Source of the DNA: Cenococcum geophilum 1.58
Taxonomy: Eukaryota > Ascomycota > Dothideomycetes > Gloniales > Gloniaceae
Reading direction: 5' to 3'
NCBI GenBank assembly: GCA_001692895.1
Contig: KV748184.1
Span: 682,001 to 746,000 of the forward strand
DNA length: 64,000 bases
In this document: positions 13,084 through 24,059 of the stretch, one piece after another
How the letters are laid out: each line of letters opens with the position of its first letter
How positions within the stretch are numbered: the first letter of the stretch is position 1
The notes under the pieces: generated by a model
What the model saw: only the letters and a program-made list of their open reading frames with translations
What the model was told of the DNA's origin: nothing
Database searches by the model: none
Program-made: the position numbers and the translations under genes

Positions 13084-13200
13084 CCTAAAAGCCGCGAAAG
13101 CCGCGAAAGCCCTAAAAGCCGCAAAAGCCCTAAAAGCCCCGAAAGCCCTAAAAGCTATAAAAGCCCTAAAAGCCGCGAAAGCCCTAGAGGCCTTAACAAC
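13084..13200. repeat. 9-bp tandem repeat coding for Ala/Lys/Leu
   Basis: Roughly a dozen copies of a 9-bp unit (GCCCTAAAA alternating with GCCGCGAAA). In the plus frame it reads as (AKALKA)n, for example AAKALKAAKALKAPKALKAI. The unit keeps CpG and GCC without RIP-type change. It sits in a decayed plus-strand frame (about 13010-13270) that may once have been a gene with a Lys/Ala-rich linker. Confidence 0.75.
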
Positions 13201-14136
13201 CCCTATAGATCCAGAGACCAAAAAAGCCATAGTTAAATTTATTTTATTATTCCGGATTCTTAAAAGATAAGGAACCCTACCTCCTAATAGAAGCCTAGAC
13301 CTACTTCACAGAGGAAGCCCTAAAAAACGCTAGAATTTATTGCCGGCAGCTATAAAGCGACTAGTTACAGTTTACACAAAAATTTAGTCTCTAAATAATT
13401 GTGAATTAGAATAGTTCCTTAAGCTTTATAATCTAGCTAAGGGCGGATTATTTAAAGCTCTTTAGGAACTATATATTAAACCAATAGGAGCTAATAACTG
13501 GGTAATAATTTGTAACCTAGCTAATGTCCTTAACGTAGGCAAAAATGCAGTTAGTTATAGGTTAATAAAGTCTGTTCTGTCTAAGACGCTAGATAATAAG
13601 GTAGAGTAATTAAAGAAAGAAGGTTATAAGCCTAAAAAGGGCTAATAATTTAGAGCTTTAGCACGGGAGATAGCCTATCTATTAGGAGGAGAGCGCCTTA
13701 AACTAAACAATATTGCTAGCTAAAAATGGAGTCGTCTTAAACCTAAAATACTTATTAGTCTTTACAACCTAGATTCCAGTATAATATTAGTTTTTAATTA
13801 CCTCTATTAAATTAACGACTGACCTATAATAGTATTAAAAGGCATATAGCACCCAAAGAATTCGATATATTAATTACTTAGATAGAAATACAACTATAGT
13901 GCCAGAAATGGATGGAATTATCTCCTTTAGCAAGGAACCTAAAGGATATATATCTCTATTATACTAATACTAACTCTATAAGTTAGCCTAAAGCCAGCAG
14001 CGCCATCTAAAGCCCTAAGGGTATAAAAAGATTAGCTACTACTAAGCAGTCTAATACTAAACGTACTAGGTGTAAGTTATCTAAAATAAATAGTCCGTAA
14101 GCCGTCCCTAATAAAAGTTCCGATTAAATATTTCTA

Positions 14137-14682
14137 ATGTCTTTAAGGGACCAATATAGCATAGCTAATCTTTATTTAGACCCTCCTAAAATACTATTAC
14201 CTTTTAAATCTACCTTAATCCCTAAGATCTACTCGTACCCTTTAGAAATCCCTCTTAACCTAAGCCATTACTTGACCCCTAGGATGTCCTTCTCTTTTAA
14301 ACCTACCTTAATTCCTTCTAATATAAACCTGGACTATTACTTAAATTCTAAAGTACCTCCCCCTTTTAAACCTCTATTAATTCCTAAAATCTATTTAGAT
14401 CCTCTGTTAATTCCTCTCGATTTAAATTCTAATCTCTAGCCAATTACTCCGCTAGCTACTACAGTAATAAATAACTAGCTTAATTTGTACCCTATATTTC
14501 TATATATAGCAAGCCTTAACCTAAACCAGAATTCACAATATAGCACTCCCCGCATATTTTAATATCATTCCTACTCTACTTCCAAGGAACCTACGGCCTT
14601 AAACAGCTCCTGTGAGGCTATGGCCTTAAACGGCTCCTATAAGGCTGCGGCCTTAGACGGCTCCTATAAAGCTACAGCCGTA
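14137..14682 (+). pseudogene. Relic with Pro/Leu-rich and 9-residue repeats
   Basis: The frame opens at ATG 14137 and is uninterrupted for 100 codons. It carries repeated phrases of the type FKPxLIPKIYLDPLLIPLDL (about residues 22-45, 50-60 and 76-96). After several stops the same register continues into three 27-bp direct repeats at 14594-14680, read as ALNSSCEAM, ALNGSYKAA and ALDGSYKAT, and ends at TAG 14680-14682. The frame may begin upstream (13270-14136 is coding-like but shifted). The family is not recognised. Confidence 0.4.
14594..14676 (+). repeat. Three 27-bp direct repeats
   Basis: The unit begins GGCCTTAAACRGCTCCT and recurs at 27-bp spacing three times with few changes. In frame it gives a nine-residue repeat (ALNGSYKAA type). 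Confidence 0.85.
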
Positions 14683-14705
14683 TAGACCTATAGAGATATG
14701 TGAGT

Positions 14706-17054
14706 ATGTCTACCCCCCTTCCCTACAAAGTGTTGAGGCGTATTATTAAGTGCGCCCATTATATTGCCGCTCTAAAGTTTAGGGTATTTATATTTCGTAG
14801 AAATCTTAAACCCCAGCAAACCGTTATCTGAACTTAGCGGGCCAAATACTAATATTACTATAGCCTTTACCGTGCTATCCCCGGGGTTCGCCCAGATTTC
14901 CTTATTTATATTGTTATAATATACTAGATATTGTTTTTTAACGGAGACTGCGTCTTTAGTAGTGTAGAGGATTTTAATAGCGTGCTACCTAGCGACTTTC
15001 TAAATATTTTTTATTAGCATACTACTGATCTACCTGGCGTTAGAAATACCTTAACATATAGTGAAATATAAGGTGACGTTGCTTTACTATTAGGTATTTT
15101 ATAGAAGGGGAAGTCCTCCTTTTAGGAGGATAAGGATTAGCTCTATGCTGATAGAAAGGCGCACAAGTAATCTAAATATCTGCTATCCATACTAGAAGCT
15201 ATTTATAGTGCGGACATAATAAGTCTAAGAAAGATATAAGTAATGGACGCATTAGTAAATAGATATAAAGACCCTTTAAAGGGGCTGATTTTTCTTTAGC
15301 AGGGCTAATTTTTAGTAGGGTTGATTTCCGGTCAGGTAGGGCCTATATAACACCGCCCGTTCCTAAAAACCGTTATCGCACTAATATACGCCTAAGCATT
15401 AACGCGCCTTATAGAAGAGGTACGGGCGACTTATAGAAATTGTCTTAATATTTATAGGTGAAGAGAATGTGCTATAGGGCGCATATAAATATATATCCTT
15501 TGGTTCTATATAAAGAGGCCACTAAACCTTTACTCCCGTCATTATCCTCACCTAGCACTTTTACCTTAAGAATAAGATTATAATAAAACTGCTGGAAATT
15601 ACAAAGGACAATTTGATTCTTAGACTAGATTGTCCTTCCGTTTCTCCTTAAGATTTCCTATAAGGCTTTAATAAACCTAGTACAGATTATAACGGTATTG
15701 AGGTAAAAGATACTATATACCCTTTAGTTATATTAGTCTAATAGTTCTATAGGTTAAAGATATTTTTGCCCTCTACTATATACGGCAGTACTAGCAATAT
15801 AGCCCACACCTATATTATGGCGAACGTGTCTTTTTAGGGATATTTAATTTTGATGGTTTAGTAGTTAAACGTATGGTATTCTTGGGTAATCTCGTATATA
15901 TAAAAGGCGGGCTAGAAATAATTAAATAGGTGGAACATAAGGTAGAGGATGGGAATAATTAGCTTTAGATAAAAAATGCTTTATCTTCTTAAAAATTCTT
16001 TAAATGGGTCTCCTTTAATAACTAACTTAAGCGGGTTAAGGTAAATATTATAAATAATATAGCTTTTTATAAGTTAACAGTTTTATAGGTCTTAGATATA
16101 ATTAGTTTCCGCCCTACTTTAAGCGCTTCCCCCCTATATAGGAGACGGTTTACCCTACTTAGGATTTTTCTTTTAAATGGGTCGCAGAAGCTAGGTAAAA
16201 TGCTATTAGATATAGTTAAAAAGATAAAAAACGGAGAGGAAGCCATAGAATAGGTAAAGCGTGAGCTGTAGCGTTATAAGGACGAAGACTTAGCCGGGCA
16301 GATATTGTCTTTAAGTTTTACTTAGCTAATGCAAGAGCTACCTTTATAAGGAGGATCTTAAAACGTAGAATCTAATATTACTAAATAGAGTTAGTCACGT
16401 AAGCAGGTTTCTAACAATAGTTCTAAAAGAGTCCTCTATATGCGTTTCCTGCTTACATAAGCAGACATCCTTTGTTCCGTTTTTAGTCAGTCTCTATAGC
16501 AGACACTTCGGTTTCCGTACTAATATAGGCCTATATTAAGGCCTATATTTGTTATAGTTAGATTCTAGATTTATATTTATTCCTTCTAATATTATTTAGT
16601 TCATTAGGTTATAAGCCTAGGTTACTACTAAGCGCTACGGTTTAGCTGTTTTTAAAAAGTTTAGAAGATTAATATCTTACCACGGGTTACATTAAGTCAT
16701 ATCTTACTATTCTACATTATTTGACGCCTTACTACAGGCCGTATTAAAGGTTACCACACCTACGTACTAAAGCCATTTTTTTATCGAATTTATTTATTTA
16801 TGTATTGCTATGGGTAAAGACCATCTAGGTATTTAACGCCTTAAGAACAACGGTCTAAATTGGCACCAATATTGGACGTAGCTCTGCGCGTACCTACCTT
16901 ATTAATATAAAATTTAGAGTTAACCCACACCCTAGTTACCTATAAAAATGCTAGAGACTTTAATACCTTAACTTTAATTCTTTGTGGAGGACTAAGCAGG
17001 TTATAGGGCGGCTAACTCATTGCTACTAAGCATATGAAGGTAGAGGACTTATAA
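14706..17054 (+). pseudogene. Large unrecognised gene relic, 782 codons in one register
   Basis: From ATG 14706 (MSTPLPYKVLRRIIKCAHYI) one frame runs to TAA 17052-17054 with no frameshift. I checked the register near 14775, 15243, 15852, 16329, 16440 and 17031. Interior stops are TAG/TAA (former CAG/CAA/TGG) with one TGA. Readable segments include NGDCVFSSVEDFNSVLPSD, MDALVNRYKDPLKGLIFL, VFLGNLVYIKGGLEIIK, KKIKNGEEAIEQVKRELQRY and FNTLTLILCGGLSRL. The last 70 bases belong to the dispersed repeat that is also at about 1480. Length and register show a former full-length gene. I do not recognise the family. A mobile-element protein or an accessory cargo gene are both possible. Confidence 0.6.
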
Positions 17055-17625
17055 GCTTAACTTTAATTTAACGTATATATAAACGACAACGAAATACTCT
17101 TAACATGGAAGTAACTAGATAGAAAAACAATACTAAGCCAAGGAAATCCTAATTAACGCCTTAATTCTTAACGCCAGAAAATAAGAATATAATTGCGAAA
17201 ATCTTTTCTTATAAGAAATTTCTCATTTCTTTAGCTTCTTAGAGGCTCCATCTATAGTATAATCCACCTTTCTTTTACGTGTCCCTCTCCTTAATAGATC
17301 TTCTAAATAATTATCTAGCGCCTCTCCTGGTTGGTTTCTTTGCTTATATAGTTTACCCCTTTAAGCTATCTCTATTATAACATCTTTAAGCGGTTTATAT
17401 ATCCTAGCATAACAACGGAGGTAACGCGGGTTCTTAGTATAGTATAATATAAGTTTCTTATGCGGTATACCCGCGGGTAAAACCCAGGTAGGATACTAGC
17501 ATACTACTACAATAGGACCATATATAGATACAACTAATCTATATCTAGGGTTTCGGAGACGCTTTAAGTCCTCTATTATATAGCAAGTTGGCAACTACAA
17601 CAAGAGATACTATATAGGCGTCTAA
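16985..17625. repeat. Dispersed repeat, copy B (partner at 1480-2565)
   Basis: Same orientation as copy A and lacking about 450 bp present there. It shares the leading block near 16990-17058 and the block 17085-17625. Substitutions are mainly transitions. Confidence 0.75.
17215..17530 (-). pseudogene. Relic of the unrecognised repeated protein (copy B)
   Basis: The minus frame reads IYKPLKDVIIEIA, then NQPGEALDNYLEDLLRRGTR and RKRKVDYTIDGASKK, matching copy A residue by residue apart from RIP-type changes. More stops than in copy A. Function unknown. Confidence 0.4.
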
Positions 17626-18000
17626 TTAATTGTATAGGCGTTTGGTTAATTAATCGTATAAATATTTATACGGGCGATTATATAGACGTTTATAGAGCCA
17701 TTCGTAGAGCCGTTTATAGAGCCGTTCGTAGAGACAGTTATATAGCAATTGACCATATAGGCGGTTATACGGCCGATTGCAAAACCTTCCTAGTATATTA
17801 GTGCTGCGTATTAGTAGAGCTTTAGAGCTCTATATAGGGCTTTAAGTAAAGCTTTAAGCGGGGCTTCAAGCAAAGCTTTAAAGGGGAGACCCCCTTAAAC
17901 CCCTGCGCACAGCGTACTCCATTTACTATATAGCCAGTTAGATAAAATAAAGGCAAATTACGTAAAGTAAAGGTAAGTAATTGCCTATATTATAAGCGAG
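17626..18000. other. RIP-degraded DNA with short imperfect repeats
   Basis: Contains reiterated motifs such as TAGAGCCGTTCGTAGAGCCG at about 17690-17740 and AAGCTTTAAG-like units at about 17830-17885. No gene is visible. Confidence 0.4.
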
Positions 18001-18340
18001 CAGGTCCCTAAAATCTTAAAGCTTCGTAAGATTATCAGCATTCTATATATTCCACCCAATATTCGCTAGACTACGATTCCCATACGCGATACAATTATTA
18101 AAATATCTTCAGCCGTACCGGGCTACCGTGGTGGCATATTAGCTATAACGGCACTTAATTACAATAGAGAAGCGATAATATCTAATTGCCTTTCCGGCGA
18201 TATACAGTTCATAGAAGGTGGAAAGGAAGCTTTAAAGCAATTAAATAAAGAGGTTAAGGAACTTAATAAAGCCAACTGGGCTGCTAGGCCCTCCCTTATA
18301 GTTTAATTAGTATCCTAGGCTCTGCCAATGCTTGCGGCAG
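18001..18340 (+). pseudogene. Unrecognised coding relic
   Basis: The plus frame reads IPIRDTIIKISSAVPGYRGG, then ILAITALNYNREAIISNCLS, then DIQFIEGGKEALKQLNKEVK, then NKANWAARPSLIV. There is one stop in the first 100 codons and TAA/TAG stops after 18300. The predicted segment is helical with a basic/acidic C-terminus. It lies about 800 bp upstream of the BTB relic on the same strand. Its family is not recognised. Confidence 0.4.
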
Positions 18341-19162
18341 CTATAGTACTTCCGTAAAGGAAATAATTTAAGTTTATATAGAGGAACCACACTACTTAAA
18401 TTGCTTAATTTCGTTTAGAGAATATAAGATCTCGTACGGCTTATATAATGGTCTAGCGATTTGCTATTATTCTATAACTAAGCCTAAAGCCCTTCCCGCC
18501 TTGTGCCTTTACGTTCGCCTATACTTACAACCCCCACTAAAATTAAACCCCCCTCTCTACGCTCTCTTCTCCCAGCCTTGCTAAAATACCTAGTATAAAT
18601 GTACTTCTTTCGTAACAAAGATAGAAAGGCTATATAGAAGTAGTCTTTTAAAACCCAATGCTTAATTTTGTGAACTATATAAGCATAGCTGATCTTACGA
18701 GCTGGGTAATCGTGCGGGTTATATTAGCACATAGTTAAGGAAAAAGTGGAATAGTGTAATTGGCGGGCCGGTACGCAGGAACATAATACTATTTAACTTT
18801 ACTTAATATGGCTTGGAGGAGTGTAGAGCCTTAACCTAAGCCACGGGAATACGTCCTCTAACTAAGCCTTTATTATATAACCACTAACTACTTCTAGGCG
18901 CTGCGGCCGCATACCCTACCACTTACCCTTCCTGGAACTTTAGAAGTTATACTAGTCCTTAGTTAAGCGACTGACGTTTAAAGCTCTAACTAACCAGCTA
19001 AATCTGTTATAGATTAGACAAAGCTAATAACGACTTCTTAATATATATATAGAGGCTCTAGAGCTATGTTTAATAAAGCAGAGTTCTTATTCTTAATCGT
19101 CCTGTTTGACACCAAATTACTCCCTTAAATATTGCTTAAGATATAGTCGAAACTAGAGAAAC
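18341..19162. other. RIP-degraded DNA, no identifiable gene
   Basis: No readable frame. It includes whatever promoter the BTB relic once had. Confidence 0.45.
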
Positions 19163-20215
19163 ATGCCATCCAAGAGTATTCCGTTTAGCTTAGCGCGGCT
19201 TATAGACAGCGAGAGATATAGCAACTTAAAACTTATATACTAGGGGCTGGAGTTTAAAGTCTATAAAGCGATTATATACACCTAATCTCCTGTACTTGCA
19301 GCTGCCTATAATAGAGGCTTTTAGGTAAAAGCTAACCAAATATCTAATAGAATTGACCTTAACTAACTAACTAACGGGTAGGAGGCGGCGACTAATATTA
19401 TAAATATTAACGAGTTCGATTCCGGTACCGTTAAGAGGATAATCCAATTTATATATAAGAGGGACTATAAGAATAGTAAGGAGGAGTAAGGATCTAATAT
19501 TGATAACGCCGATGCCTCATTGCTATCTAAACTAGATAATAGCGGTGGCGATAATAAAGACACAACGATACGGCCGACGACGGCCTATATCACACTTCGT
19601 CACGTCCATATTAATGCAATTGCCGATTACTATAATATACCACAGCTAAAAGAGCTTACGAATATAAAAATCCAACACATTCTAGGAACCAGCTGGTCCG
19701 CAGGTAGGTTTCCTAATATTATTAAGGATGTCTTTAGCTTAATAGGCGACTTAGCATTATATAATATAATTACCTTAATAGCGGCCGAGTATATCGAAGA
19801 GCTTGTTAAACTTAAGGACTTTGTAAAGCTAGATATTATAAGCGATTTCACTATCGGCATTGTACGGACAGCGATTACCGCATCTAAGGACATAGAGGAA
19901 AATTTTATGCTAAAACTTTAAGCTGTTTAATCTCGGCTATAATAAACAGAATTACTGCTTTAATTCGCCAAGGTAAGGTATGCCGCGGCTAAGCGTAAAA
20001 GCGAAAACATTAATAACTATCTTAATACCCTCTGCACGACTAGGACCTGTTATAATATTAGTTATAAAGCCGAGTTTATATGTTATATTAAGGACAGCAG
20101 TCATCTATCTAACCCTAATTACCCTTATATACTTCGTTGCAAAAGGTGCAAGCATTATACATAAGTAAAGATATATAGCTTAGGAGATCGGCTTAGATAG
20201 GAAGTTATTATATAA
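19163..20215 (+). pseudogene. BTB/POZ domain protein, inactivated by RIP
   Basis: One register runs from ATG 19163 to TAA 20213-20215 (350 codons, normal for fungal BTB proteins). The N-terminal BTB half is readable through TAG/TAA stops: RLIDSERYSNLKLIY, EFKVYKAIIYT, SPVLAAAYNRGF, then IIQFIYKRDY. The C-terminal half is open (19520-19918): HVHINAIADYYNIPQLKELT is the conserved helix after the BTB fold. Beyond TAA 19919 the same frame gives TCYNISYKAEFICYIKD and YILRCKRCKHYT, the Cys-rich tail common in this family. All interior stops fit former Gln or Trp codons. Such proteins are usually Cullin-3 adaptors or of unknown function in fungi. No intron is needed. Confidence 0.88.
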
Positions 20216-20543
20216 TACTTCTCTTCCTTTCTCTGTTTGGGTTGATTTAAGAAATTCGAATATATATCTTGTCCATAGTCGGTCCGTTAAATATTATATA
20301 GTAACTATATTATCTATCTCCTATTAGCCTCCCCTCCCCTTACCTTACCCCTTACCCTACCCTTTATCTTATCCTTCACCTTACCCTTACCCTTACCCTT
20401 ACCTATTACCCCTTGCCCCCCTAAACAAATTACAAAATCCCAGTCATTACATCTATTCTATTAAATACTGGAATAGGATTAGATAATAATAGACTAAAAT
20501 GAAATAAAAAGTGGTAAAGAATAATAAGATAAGCGCGTAATAA
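20216..20543. other. Intergenic, with a CCTTAC-rich tract
   Basis: About 330 bp between the ends of the BTB relic (+) and the DUF3435 relic (-). At about 20331-20405 it holds a pyrimidine-rich (CCTTAC)n-like tract. No gene is visible. Confidence 0.6.
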
Positions 20544-21517
20544 CTAGGAAAAGGTCCTATATATACTAAGTACATAGTTCTAAAGATGCATTTTATGCTT
20601 AAGGGTTACTTTACAAATATTGCACTTAATTTTACCCTACTGTAGGAGTTTAGAGAGATACGTTTGTCAGAAATGCTTTATAAGAGTAGCTAAAGTATAG
20701 AACTTGTGTGTGCGCTTGCTAATTACAAGATTTTTATTCCCAAGGTAGATGAAGCATATTTTTAGTCTTTTCTCCTTATATAAGGATAACTTTGCCCTCT
20801 TTAGCGCTTTAGCAGCTTCTAAAATCTCAGTATTTTCTTTAATCTTAACTTTGCCAAGGGCGACATCTATCCTAGACTGTCTCTGGTAATAATTCCACCG
20901 ATATGCTCTACCTTCCTTAATATTACAGTAATCTACAACCGCATTAATGGTATTATTATATCTGCGTATCTTATCTTCTAGTAATACACCAGGAAGCGTT
21001 ATAATCGCTTGGATAAGGCGTTTATGTTTAACTAATCTATCATTACTAGATTTTAAGGTTACTTTAATATCCTCGCTGAATTTATCCCTAGAAAGTTGCC
21101 GCTTAATATTAATTATAGCTTGTTTATTGTCCTAATTCTTCTTAATATTTTCTAATAGCGTATTTCTCTGACGTTGCCTTTTATTTATAATTTCTTAGCT
21201 AAGTTTTTAGTATTCTATGCTTCCTGCGGTTTTACGCTTAAGGCTAAGCTTTAGCTTATTTTGAATTTTAATTAAGATATAAATACGCGGGTTCTCGTTT
21301 ACTAATAAGGATTGTTTTATTATTAGGTGCTATAGCCGCTGCGGGTTAATTGATTGGCTTATTTAGTATACCGCTTTTATTAACTTTTCTTAAGGCTCTA
21401 AGCCTTAAACAATTGCCTATATATCTACGCTAATACGCCGTAGAAGGTAGTGCTTTAGGAATGTTTAAGCGTCGGCGTGCTGCATTATTAGGTTCCGGAG
21501 GGCGTTACTTACGTTAC

Positions 21518-21577
21518 CTAGGTAGTATAGGCGTTAGAAAGGTTTTAGTAGAACTAGCTCTATATAATAGAACTTAT
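21518..21577 (-). other. Intron 2 of the DUF3435 relic, donor destroyed
   Basis: 60 bp with branch site TTCTAAC and acceptor CTAG, but the donor reads ATAAGT instead of GTAAGT, a G-to-A change of RIP type. Removing it rejoins the family motif FNEN...NVSNALRN. Confidence 0.7.
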
Positions 21578-21954
21578 TATTCTCGTTAAATGCCTTGCCT
21601 ACGCCGTAATAGAGACTATATAGGCGCGCAACCTACTAAAATTCTATAATTGCGCCAAGGTCCTTAATCTAGGGTAAAAGAGTTAAGTATAGTAAAGGCT
21701 GGTCGAGTAAGACCTTGTGGCCGTAGGGGTTTTTAATTAATTGCTGAAATACGGGGATATTATCTAGGTTTGAACGGAGTGGTAGCGGCAACTTATTACG
21801 CCTAGGCTTAATATATAGCTTACTAAGCTGCTCTACGGACGTTAGATTAGGGGGTGTAAAAGCTTAATTAGTAAAGAGAAGGCCTAGGAGAAAGACGTGA
21901 GGGCTAAGAATAAGTAAAGGGTTAAAGATAATCTCAGGAATTGGGAAAGTATTA

Positions 21955-22006
21955 CTAGTTCTTTATAAGCGTAAGGTAAGAGGAATAGGGTAGAAAGAGA
22001 ACGTAC
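21955..22006 (-). other. Intron 1 of the DUF3435 relic
   Basis: 52 bp from GTACGT to ACTAG. Removal restores KEANTFPIPEIIF across the junction and explains the frame change between the two exons. Confidence 0.75.
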
Positions 22007-23091
22007 GCTTCTTTTATGCTAAGATATTCCTTAGTAAATTTAAATATAAACTTAAGCATAATCTTGTAAGGCCCGCCTTCTGGGTCGCAAATAAGTGTGA
22101 CCTTTATATATCGGTAGTATAGATTAAGAAGAGCTTTAGGTTGGCTTATAGTGCAAAAGCCTAGCTATAGTAAGAAATGGACTTGTATCTGATGTTGTCT
22201 AACTATATATCTCTTTTTTATTATAACTAAGTTAGTTTTAAGAACTAGGGCGAGATTCTTTATATCTATAATAGTCTTTTCTTGCTTTTTCTTGCTTAAG
22301 CTATGTTTCTTAGCCAGTTTCCGAAGTACCTAAGAAAGATATCTTAGCTCCGCCTTACCTTACTAGGTTAAAGGGTTAACTAGGAACGTAATTACCTTAT
22401 ATATTTAGCGGTTTAGTTTACTAGGAATTTTCCTACTAGTCGCTTTCTTATATATAAGGCGATAGTACTTCTAGTATAAGCTAAGCGAGCTAAAAGCCTT
22501 TGTCCCGCGCCGTTTTCTACCCCCTTTTCCTCGTTTTTAGTTTAGAAACTAGTTAAAGAAGCTATAAAGGAGCCAAAGTGAGAGGACATGGTATGTTTTC
22601 TTAGGGTCTTTTCTTATATAGGTATAGTATCTAGAAATTATTAGCTCTCCGCTAAGTTAGGCCTAAGAGGAAGCCGTTAAATAGGTTATTACTTACTAAT
22701 ACTAGTGCTCTTCAATGCGGTTAAGGAGATTCTTACTACTATTAGTATAGTCCTATGTCGTGAAATTGGATTCCTTGAACTCTTCTAACTGTTTAAGGTA
22801 GTATTTTGGTGGATGGTCTTAATCCTTATAAAGCTATGCTTAAGCGGGCGCTTTATAAGTATTATTAGATCTAGCAATATTACCAGCGTTAGATCTAGCA
22901 ATGCTATTAGTGTTAAATCCAGCAATGCTATTAGCGTTATAGTTAATGCCACTATCGGTATTGCAGTCGGCGTCGCAGTCGGCGTCACTATTGGTATTAC
23001 TGTCGGCGTTACTATTGGCATCACTGTTAGTATTACTGTCGAAGACAGTTAGTTTTATCCCGTAGCTGTCACCATCGCTGTCCGTGTCCAT

Positions 23092-23590
23092 ATACTTATT
23101 ATCAGTAACACTAGATAATAAGCTGCGATCTAATAATTAAGCGCGCCGCATTCTAGGGAGCTAGAAGAGAACTTAGGGTAATAACGGCGGGAAGGATATA
23201 AAGAGTAATATAGGGTTAAGGAGATAGGAGGGTAGAGAATAAGAGAAATGGGGCCTAGATTAAATGGATTAGAGGTGGGAGCTATAGAGTATATATAGCT
23301 TCGGCGCCAGGCGTATGGAAGGATTATAATTTACCTGTTAAAAAGCGAGGGGCATAGGGTGGTAAGTAAGAGGCTTAACGTTAGACCAGCAAGCAAGAGG
23401 CTTAGGGCGGCGGGGAGTTTTAGCAACGTGACCTCTAAAAACGGCGATAGAACCCTCCAAAACCGGCAGTCAGATCTCCATTTTCTTTTTTAATAGAGTA
23501 AACAAGCTGCTAATAAATATGTAAAGAGTTAGAGCTATAAATAAAAAGCATAGTTATAAATATAGATTTTAATGAAAGTAATATATATAA
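23092..23590. other. 5' flank of the DUF3435 relic
   Basis: About 500 bp with less obvious RIP decay than the DNA further right. This would be the promoter side of the recombinase gene and, in a Starship, the side where the element terminus lies. A TTAC-N7-A string occurs at about 23335, but such a string is expected by chance in AT-rich DNA. No terminal repeat could be shown. Confidence 0.35.
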
Positions 23591-23599
23591 TATCTGCGA

Positions 23600-24045
23600 T
23601 AAATGCAATAATAGTAATAATATCTATTTTATAGCTATAAGCTGGCTTATTACTGCAATATATATAGTATTGCGCTCTTTTAGCCATGGCCATTTAAGAA
23701 TTATAATAGCTTTAGGCTTTGGCGAATATGGCGGAAAGCTAGCCCTAGGCCCTAAAAACGCTTTTAGCAGAACTAAATTTCCTACGTTACTCCCCGTTTT
23801 CCTAACATAAAGCCTACTAGGAGGCCTTTAGGATTTTAATACCCTAATGGCAAAAAATGCAATAATAGTGATAATATTTATTTTATAGCCATAAGCTAGC
23901 GTATAGCTCTAGGGGGTCAGCTAATATAGCAGAAAGCTAGCCCTAGGCTCTAGGGGGTTAGCTAATATAGCGGAAAGCTAGCCCTAGGCCCTAAAAACAC
24001 ATTTAGCGAAACCAAATTTCCTACACCACTTCCCGTTTTCCTGAC
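23600..24045. repeat. Direct duplication of about 200 bp with internal 37-bp repeat
   Basis: Units at about 23600-23816 and about 23857-24045 share ATGCAATAATAGTRATAAT, GGCGGAAAGCTAGCCCTAGG, CTAAAAACRC and ACTTCCCGTTTTCCT blocks in the same order. In the second unit the segment with CTCTAGGGGGTYAGCTAATA is itself duplicated in tandem (about 23910-23980). No coding content is recognised. It borders the LINE fragment that begins at about 24060. Confidence 0.7.
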
Positions 24046-24059
24046 GTATACTAGGTATA

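Larger units (their letters stand above)
20544..23091 (-). pseudogene. DUF3435 (tyrosine-recombinase-type, Starship captain family) gene relic
   Basis: Three exons (23091-22007, 21954-21578, 21517-20544) total 2436 bp, 811 codons plus stop, in register. Residues 1 to about 80 are Asn/Ser/Asp-rich. Then follow the family phrases EHWYQQVITYL, KVTLICDPEGGPYKIMLKF, KFTKEYLSIKEA, NTFPIPEIIF, LSPHVFLLGLLF, KLPLPLRSNLDNIPVF, VGKAFNEN, ALRNLIMQHADAQTFLKHYL, RRISVDIQAI, and C-terminal zinc-finger-like CFIYLGNKNL and CNICKVTLKHKMHL. The family-typical Arg in YSLRYG reads TAT (21609-21611). The candidate His (21477-21479) and Tyr (21447-21449) codons survive. Intron 1 keeps GT-AG; the intron 2 donor is ATAAGT. 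Stops are TAG/TAA/TGA. The family is tyrosine recombinases of Starship and Crypton-like elements. Captain identity is inferred. Confidence 0.85.

Noticed and set aside
20331-20405. (CCTTAC)n-like tract as interstitial telomere
   Set aside because: Fungal telomeres are CCCTAA/TTAGGG. This tract reads CCTTAC/CCCTTA and is irregular, so it is low-complexity pyrimidine-rich DNA.
22785-23052. Overlapping open frames on both strands (79 codons)
   Set aside because: They are shadows of the Asn/Ser/Asp-rich N-terminus of the DUF3435 relic, whose own frame (start 23091) continues into family motifs.
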